From positions 3,844,001-3,908,000 of the forward strand of contig NZ_CP071409.1 of the NCBI RefSeq assembly GCF_022647505.1: a stretch of 64,000 bases of DNA. Reading direction: 5' to 3'. The notes under the pieces were generated by a model, which saw only the letters and a program-made list of their open reading frames with translations, had not been told where the DNA came from and made no database searches. A program made the position numbers and the translations under genes. Source of the stretch: [Pantoea] beijingensis. GTDB lineage: Bacteria; Pseudomonadota; Gammaproteobacteria; Enterobacterales; Enterobacteriaceae. Numbering within the stretch: position 1 is the stretch's first letter; the number at the start of each line of letters is the position of its first letter. Positions 58,848 to 64,000 of this stretch are shown piece after piece.

Positions 58848-60401
58848 CTATTTCTCATTCCCGGCGAGGAAAAAGCTGAACGCCGGGTTACGTGTTTCAT
58901 CATGACAATCATAGCCCAGTGCGGTGAGATGGCGCTCAAACTCCGGCTCGTTTTCTCCCAGTTCGAAGCCTGCCAGCACGCGTCCGTAATCAGTACCGTG
59001 GCTGCGATAATGAAACAGTGAAATGTTCCAGTGCGTACCCAGCGTTTGCAGAAAACGCAGTAATGCGCCAGGTGCCTCAGGAAACTCGAAGCTAAACAAC
59101 CGCTCGCGTAGCGGCTTCGAAGGACGTCCACCGACCATATAACGCACGTGTAGCTTTGCCATCTCGTCGTCAGAGAGATCGACCACCTTGTAACCACCTT
59201 CGGTCAGTAACGAAATAATTTCGCTCCGCTCTTCAAGGCCCCGGGTCAAACGCACACCGACAAAGATGCAGGCGTTATCTGCGTCCGCATAGCGGTAATT
59301 AAACTCGGTGACCGAACGTCCACCCAGCAGCTGGCAAAATGTCAGGAAGCTCCCTTGTTGTTCAGGAATGGTCACCGCCAGAAGGGCTTCACGTTGCTCA
59401 CCCAATTCGCAGCGCTCTGAGACATAACGCAATCCGTGGAAGTTAACGTTTGCCCCTGAAAGGATATGTGCCAGGCGTTCCCCTTTGATGTCATGCTGCT
59501 GGATGTACTTCTTCATTCCTGCCAATGCCAGCGCCCCCGAGGGTTCTGCCACCGCACGGACATCTTCAAACAGATCCTTCATGGCAGCACAAATCGCATC
59601 ACTGTCTACCGTGATGATATCGTCCAGATAAGCCTGGCACAGACGGAAGGTTTCATTGCCAATGCGCTTCACTGCAACGCCTTCAGCAAACAATCCAACA
59701 CGAGGCAGGTCAACAGGTTCCCCTGCTTCCAGTGCCGCTTTCAGGCAGGCCGAGTCTTCCGCTTCAACGGCAATGACCTTAATCTGCGGCATCAGCTGCT
59801 TAATTAATACGGCTACGCCAGCCGCCAGTCCACCACCACCAACCGGAACAAAGATACGATCGAGATGTGCATCCTGCTGCAACAACTCCATCGCCAGCGT
59901 GCCCTGACCGGCGATGACTGCAGGATGATCGAACGGCGGAACGAAGGTGTAACCCTGCGCTTCCGATAATTCGATCGCCTTCGCTTTTGCCTCATCAAAA
60001 TTGGCACCAAACAGCAAAGCCTCACCGCCAAAGGCACGCACCGCATCCACTTTAATGTCCGCGGTCGCTAGTGGCATCACGATCAATGATTTGATCCCCA
60101 GCTTGCTGGCGGAAAGCGCTACGCCTTGCGCATGGTTACCCGCGGAAGCCGTTACAACACCACGTGCTTTTTGCTCGTCGGTCAGCCCGGCAATCATTGC
60201 GTAGGCACCACGAAGCTTAAAACTGTGGACTGGCTGCCGATCTTCACGCTTAACTAAAATAGTGTTCGCAAAACGTGACGAGATTTTTTCCATTTTCTGC
60301 AGCGGCGTCACCTGTGCCACTTCGTACACCGGCGAACGGAGAACCGCTCGCAGGTACTCTGCGCCATCAGGCTTTTCCGATAGCGGTTGAGACTCTGCCA
60401 T
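58848..60401 (-). CDS. ilvA: Biosynthetic threonine deaminase
   Basis: A 517-residue PLP enzyme (E. coli 514) that converts threonine to 2-ketobutyrate, the first step to isoleucine. The PLP-lysine is in VHSFKLRGAYAM near residue 65, and GGGGLAAGVAVLIKQL forms the phosphate loop. Two ACT-like regulatory units follow from about residue 340 (LAVTIPEQQGSFLTFCQLLG and FSFEFPEAPGALLRFLQTLG), for isoleucine inhibition. Last gene of the ilv operon, two bases after ilvD. Confidence 0.97.
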   Translation of the reverse strand: MAESQPLSEKPDGAEYLRAVLRSPVYEVAQVTPLQKMEKISSRFANTILVKREDRQPVHSFKLRGAYAMIAGLTDEQKARGVVTASAGNHAQGVALSASKLGIKSLIVMPLATADIKVDAVRAFGGEALLFGANFDEAKAKAIELSEAQGYTFVPPFDHPAVIAGQGTLAMELLQQDAHLDRIFVPVGGGGLAAGVAVLIKQLMPQIKVIAVEAEDSACLKAALEAGEPVDLPRVGLFAEGVAVKRIGNETFRLCQAYLDDIITVDSDAICAAMKDLFEDVRAVAEPSGALALAGMKKYIQQHDIKGERLAHILSGANVNFHGLRYVSERCELGEQREALLAVTIPEQQGSFLTFCQLLGGRSVTEFNYRYADADNACIFVGVRLTRGLEERSEIISLLTEGGYKVVDLSDDEMAKLHVRYMVGGRPSKPLRERLFSFEFPEAPGALLRFLQTLGTHWNISLFHYRSHGTDYGRVLAGFELGENEPEFERHLTALGYDCHDETRNPAFSFFLAGNEK

Positions 60402-60403
60402 GT

Positions 60404-62254
60404 TTAGCCTCCCAGCTTGCTCTTATCGCGTACCGCACCTTTATCGGCACTGGTTGCTAACAGCGCATAAGCACGCAGAGCAAAGGAGACAGAACGCTCG
60501 CGTCCGTGTGGCGTATAGGCCGCTTCACCACGCGCCTCTTCCTCTTCGCGGCGCGCGTGAAGTTCACTGTCCGCTACGTCAAGCTTGATGCCACGGTTCG
60601 GAATATCGATATCGATCATATCGCCATCTTTCACCAATGCGATGGTACCGCCGCTTGCCGCTTCAGGAGAAACGTGACCGATTGACAGGCCAGAGGTGCC
60701 GCCGGAGAAACGACCATCGGTGATGAGCGCACAGCTTTTACCGAGTCCCATGGATTTAAGGTAGGTGGTGGGATAGAGCATTTCCTGCATTCCCGGGCCA
60801 CCTTTCGGGCCTTCATAGCGGATAACGACGACATCGCCTGCAACCACTTTACCGCCCAAAATCGCTTCTACCGCCGCATCCTGGCTTTCATATACCTTCG
60901 CTGGGCCACGGAATGTCAGGCTCTCTTTCTCAACGCCGGCGGTTTTTACAATCGAACCGTCTTCCGCCATATTGCCGTACAGTACCGCCAGACCGCCATC
61001 CTGACTGAAGGCATACTCACGGGAACGGATACAGCCTTCCTGACGATCGTTATCCAGCGTATCCCAGCGGCAATCCTGTGAGAATGCCTGCGTGGTGCGA
61101 ATACCTGCCGGACCGGCACGGAACATTTTCTTCACGCTTTCATCCTGGGTCAGCATGATGTCGTACTGCTCCAGTGTCTCTTTCAGCGTCAGATTAAGGA
61201 TGTTTTTAACACTATTATCCAGCAGCCCTGCACGATCCAACTCGCCAAGGATACCCAGAACACCGCCGGCGCGATGCACATCTTCCATATGATATTTTTG
61301 CGTACTCGGGGCAACTTTGCACAGATGAGGAACTTTGCGGGAGAGGCGGTCGATATCGGAAATATTAAAATCTACACCGCCTTCCTGTGCAGCAGCCAGC
61401 AGATGCAGAACGGTATTGGTTGAACCGCCCATCGCGATATCCAGCGTCATGGCGTTTTCAAAGGCAGTTTTATTGGCGATATTGCGCGGCAGCACGCTTT
61501 CGTCATCCTGCTCGTAGTAACGTTTCGCCAGGCCCACGATACGCTTGCCCGCGTTCAGGAACAGCTCTTTACGATCGGCGTGGGTTGCTAACAACGAGCC
61601 ATTACCCGGTTGCGACAGCCCCAGCGCTTCGGTCAGACAGTTCATCGAGTTCGCGGTAAACATACCGGAACAGGAGCCGCAGGTTGGGCAGGCTGAACGT
61701 TCAATTTGCTCACTATCCGCATCGCTCACATTGGGATTCGCGCCCTGGATCATGGCATCAACCAGGTCCAGCTTGATGATCTTATCGGACAGTTTGGTTT
61801 TACCGGCTTCCATTGGACCACCGGAAACAAAGATCACCGGAATATTGAGGCGCAAGGCTGCCATCAGCATCCCGGGGGTAATTTTGTCGCAGTTAGAGAT
61901 ACAGACCATGGCATCTGCACAGTGTGCGTTAACCATGTACTCGACGGAGTCAGCAATTAATTCGCGAGACGGCAGTGAATACAGCATGCCACCATGTCCC
62001 ATCGCAATACCGTCATCGACAGCGATAGTGTTGAACTCTTTAGCGACGCCACCGGACGCTTCAATTTGCTCGGCGACAAGTTTTCCCAAATCGCGCAAAT
62101 GCACGTGTCCCGGTACAAATTGGGTGAATGAGTTAACGACCGCAATGATCGGTTTACCGAAATCATCATCAGTCATTCCGGTTGCGCGCCACAGGGCACG
62201 GGCACCTGCCATATTTCGGCCATGGGTGGTGGTGGCGGAACGGTACTTAGGCAT
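60404..62254 (-). CDS. ilvD: Dihydroxy-acid dehydratase
   Basis: A 616-residue Fe-S dehydratase (E. coli 616) making 2-keto acids for valine and isoleucine. Cluster-binding Cys are in [12 protein letters not shown] (near residue 122) and [19 protein letters not shown] (near 195). [21 protein letters not shown] begins at 62254. The Fe-S cluster is oxygen-sensitive in the E. coli enzyme. It is 63 bp after ilvE. Confidence 0.97.
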   Translation of the reverse strand: MPKYRSATTTHGRNMAGARALWRATGMTDDDFGKPIIAVVNSFTQFVPGHVHLRDLGKLVAEQIEASGGVAKEFNTIAVDDGIAMGHGGMLYSLPSRELIADSVEYMVNAHCADAMVCISNCDKITPGMLMAALRLNIPVIFVSGGPMEAGKTKLSDKIIKLDLVDAMIQGANPNVSDADSEQIERSACPTCGSCSGMFTANSMNCLTEALGLSQPGNGSLLATHADRKELFLNAGKRIVGLAKRYYEQDDESVLPRNIANKTAFENAMTLDIAMGGSTNTVLHLLAAAQEGGVDFNISDIDRLSRKVPHLCKVAPSTQKYHMEDVHRAGGVLGILGELDRAGLLDNSVKNILNLTLKETLEQYDIMLTQDESVKKMFRAGPAGIRTTQAFSQDCRWDTLDNDRQEGCIRSREYAFSQDGGLAVLYGNMAEDGSIVKTAGVEKESLTFRGPAKVYESQDAAVEAILGGKVVAGDVVVIRYEGPKGGPGMQEMLYPTTYLKSMGLGKSCALITDGRFSGGTSGLSIGHVSPEAASGGTIALVKDGDMIDIDIPNRGIKLDVADSELHARREEEEARGEAAYTPHGRERSVSFALRAYALLATSADKGAVRDKSKLGG

Positions 62255-62317
62255 GCTCTATTTACTCCAGTCTGAAAAAGTTGCGAGCAGGGAATTCCCC
62301 GCTCGCTAAATCGTTAT

Positions 62318-63247
62318 TTATGGGTTAACCGGATCTAACCAGCCCCATTTATCTTCTGTCTCGCCAGTGAATAAACCAAAGAAGGCTTGCTGAATACGTT
62401 TGGTCACAGGACCACGTTTTCCTTCACCCACCTTAATACCATCAACGCTGCGGACTGGGGTAATTTCAGCGGCAGTTCCGGACATGAAGACTTCATCAGC
62501 CAGGTACAGCGATTCACGCGACAGAACCTGCTCGCGCACTTCTATACCCAAATCCTTCGCCAGTTTGATAATTGCATCACGTGTGATGCCCGGCAGAGCG
62601 GATGAAGTAAAGGGTGGGGTGAACAGAATGCCATCCTTCACTTCAAACAGGTTCTCGCCAGCACCTTCAGAAATATAGCCTTGGGTATCCAGAGCGATCC
62701 CTTCCTGATAACCATGACGGCGCGCTTCGCTACCGACAAGCAGTGAAGAAAGGTAGTTACCACCGGCTTTTGCCGCGGTCGGAAGGGTATTTGGCGCAAC
62801 ACGGTTCCAGGAGGAAACCATCGCGTCAATACCTTGCTCCAGTGCTTCAGCACCCAAGTAAGCTCCCCATGGGAAAGCAGCAATAATGACATCAGTGCTG
62901 TAACCGTCTGGAGGATTCACGCCCAGACCAACATCACCGACGAATACCAGTGGACGAATGTAAGCACTTTTCAGTTTGTTTTCACGCAGTACCTTACGGC
63001 ACGCTTCCATCAGTTCATCGACGCTCTGGCTGACAGGGAAGCGGTAAATTTTTGCCGAGTCATGCAGGCGTTGCATATGTTCACGATGGCGGAAAACAAC
63101 GGGTCCCTTGTGCGAGTCGTAGCAGCGGACGCCTTCAAACACTGACGTACCGTAATGCAACGCATGGGACATCACGCTAACTTTCGCCTCTTCCCATTTA
63201 ACCATCTCGCCATTGAACCAGATAAAGTCTGCTTTCTTCGTCGACAT
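62318..63247 (-). CDS. ilvE: Branched-chain amino-acid aminotransferase
   Basis: A 309-residue fold-type IV PLP aminotransferase (E. coli 309) that makes valine, leucine and isoleucine from their keto acids. The PLP-lysine is in TAAKAGGNYLSSLL near residue 160, followed by EGAGENLFEVKDG and SGTAAEITPV. It is 18 bp after ilvM. ATG at 63245-63247 is preceded by GAGAGGGAATAAGA. Confidence 0.97.
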   Translation of the reverse strand: MSTKKADFIWFNGEMVKWEEAKVSVMSHALHYGTSVFEGVRCYDSHKGPVVFRHREHMQRLHDSAKIYRFPVSQSVDELMEACRKVLRENKLKSAYIRPLVFVGDVGLGVNPPDGYSTDVIIAAFPWGAYLGAEALEQGIDAMVSSWNRVAPNTLPTAAKAGGNYLSSLLVGSEARRHGYQEGIALDTQGYISEGAGENLFEVKDGILFTPPFTSSALPGITRDAIIKLAKDLGIEVREQVLSRESLYLADEVFMSGTAAEITPVRSVDGIKVGEGKRGPVTKRIQQAFFGLFTGETEDKWGWLDPVNP

Positions 63248-63265
63248 TCTTATTCCCTCTCGCGG

Positions 63266-63523
63266 CTAAGCGCGGATTTGTTGTGTTGTTTGTTGTTGAA
63301 CCTGGACGCATTCAACGTCCATTAATTTGCTTAACTGCGATGACAGTAAATCGACTGAGCGTTGGCTGGCAACGGTCATTTCAATATTTATATTCTGAAG
63401 GTCGATCGCAGGGGCCATATTCATGGCACAAACCTGAAAGCCGCGATGGCGCACAACGCGTAAAATGCGTTCCAATAATTCAGGTCGGAAACGCGCTTCG
63501 ATAGATAATTGGTGTTGGTTCAT
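63266..63523 (-). CDS. ilvM: Acetolactate synthase II small subunit
   Basis: An 85-residue ACT-domain regulatory subunit (E. coli 87) of acetohydroxyacid synthase II. It begins MNQHQLSIEARFRPELLERIL and keeps the short form without the longer C-terminal domain of IlvN/IlvH types. AHAS II is the valine-insensitive isozyme. The ATG overlaps the ilvG stop by four bases, so the two subunits are translated together. Confidence 0.95.
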   Translation of the reverse strand: MNQHQLSIEARFRPELLERILRVVRHRGFQVCAMNMAPAIDLQNINIEMTVASQRSVDLLSSQLSKLMDVECVQVQQQTTQQIRA

Positions 63524-64000
63524 GAAATTTTCTCCATCATATTTGCGTTGCTGGCTCCCGGTGGGACCAGTGGCCAGACATTTTCAAGCTCGTCGATAGA
63601 AACATGTAATATGTAGGGGCCTTCACTTTTCAGCAGGGCGTCTAACGCACCGTCGACTTGGTCTTTACGCGTGATCTGTTGGCCCGGGATACCAAAAGCG
63701 CGTGCCAACATCAGGAAATCCGGATTATCAGAGAGGTTAGTCTCACTATAGCGTTCAGAGAAAAATAGCTGCTGCCACTGTCGAACCATCCCTAAACGTT
63801 GGTTATCCAGCAAGACGATTTTCACCGGTAGCTGTTTTCGTTTAATGGTTCCCAGTTCCTGCACATTCATCATAAACGAGCCGTCACCCGAAACGCAGAT
63901 GACCATATCGTGTGGGCGGGCTACCTGCGCACCAACGGCGGCAGGCAAACCAAAGCCCATCGTTCCCAGCCCGGCGGAAGTGATAAAATTTTCCGGCGCG
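63520..64000 (-). CDS. ilvG: Acetolactate synthase II large subunit, C-terminal part (cut by window edge)
   Basis: About 159 C-terminal residues of the thiamine diphosphate-dependent large subunit are present, entering at the right edge with APENFITSAGLG. The ThDP/Mg motif is GDGSFMMNVQELGTIKRK-like (GDG...N), followed by QRLGMVRQWQQLFFSERYS. The frame is open to the window end. In E. coli K-12 ilvG is frameshifted upstream of this part; whether this copy is intact cannot be told here. Confidence 0.94.
   Translation of the reverse strand, partial: APENFITSAGLGTMGFGLPAAVGAQVARPHDMVICVSGDGSFMMNVQELGTIKRKQLPVKIVLLDNQRLGMVRQWQQLFFSERYSETNLSDNPDFLMLARAFGIPGQQITRKDQVDGALDALLKSEGPYILHVSIDELENVWPLVPPGASNANMMEKIS

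Noticed and set aside
61545..62309. A 254-codon plus-strand frame
   Set aside because: It is the antisense shadow of ilvD, which is conserved over its full length.
63520..64000. The K-12-type ilvG frameshift
   Set aside because: The frame is open in the part visible, but the region where K-12 is shifted lies outside the window, so no claim is made.

Overview
The window is a stretch of conserved chromosome from a member of the order Enterobacterales. Gene order from rmuC to ilvG follows, in reverse, the Escherichia coli segment that runs from ilvG through rho, the wec cluster, the argX-hisR-leuT-proM tRNAs, hemCDXY/cyaA and uvrD to metE/udp. Most proteins I can compare from memory have the same length as, or are within a few residues of, their E. 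coli counterparts. The layout (yehS between metR and yigM, glpTQ between yigM and yigL, an AbrB-family gene between rarD and corA; yifK, aslAB and yigFG absent) and an enterobacterial palindromic intergenic repeat suggest an Erwinia/Pantoea-like organism rather than Escherichia. The species cannot be fixed from the sequence alone. No prophage, insertion sequence, CRISPR array or transposase was seen.

Layout: (1) 1-6.9 kb: the 5' part of rmuC, udp with two CRP sites, dlhH, the divergent metE/metR pair and a yehS-like gene. (2) 6.9-13.9 kb: transport and lipid genes: yigM, glpT-glpQ, yigL, pldB, rhtB, rhtC. (3) 14-27 kb: recQ, pldA, yigI, rarD, an AbrB-family membrane protein, corA with a leader peptide, uvrD with a LexA box, then the overlapping lptM-dapF-yigA-xerC-yigB operon read leftward, and cyaY. 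(4) 27-34.2 kb: cyaA divergent from hemCDXY. (5) 34.2-35.6 kb: the most unusual part. It holds a GlmZ small RNA gene with a sigma-54-type promoter, an IHF-like site and GlrR-like sites. Next comes a 165-bp tandem array that repeats the 3' end and terminator of tRNA-Pro, then the tRNA genes Pro, Leu, His and Arg. (6) 35.7-48.6 kb: the complete leftward enterobacterial common antigen operon wecA-wzzE-wecB-wecC-rffG-rffH-wecD-wecE-wzxE-wecF-wzyE-wecG. (7) 48.9-56.3 kb: rho, trxA, rhlB, gppA, rep, ppiC. (8) 56.3-64 kb: ilvC/ilvY and the leftward ilvG(partial)-M-E-D-A operon for branched-chain amino acids.

The clearest non-textbook signals are in noncoding DNA. One is the rtT-like tandem array behind tRNA-Pro, whose spacers can fold into a chain of small hairpins inside a closing stem. 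Another is a GlmZ RNA whose middle stem-loop appears lengthened by a short palindromic repeat related to elements at 10.5 and 19.7 kb. Others are a UUG-started CorL-like leader peptide before corA, a Rho-independent terminator of ilvGMEDA placed inside the ilvY coding sequence, and a perfect 19-bp inverted repeat after glpQ.
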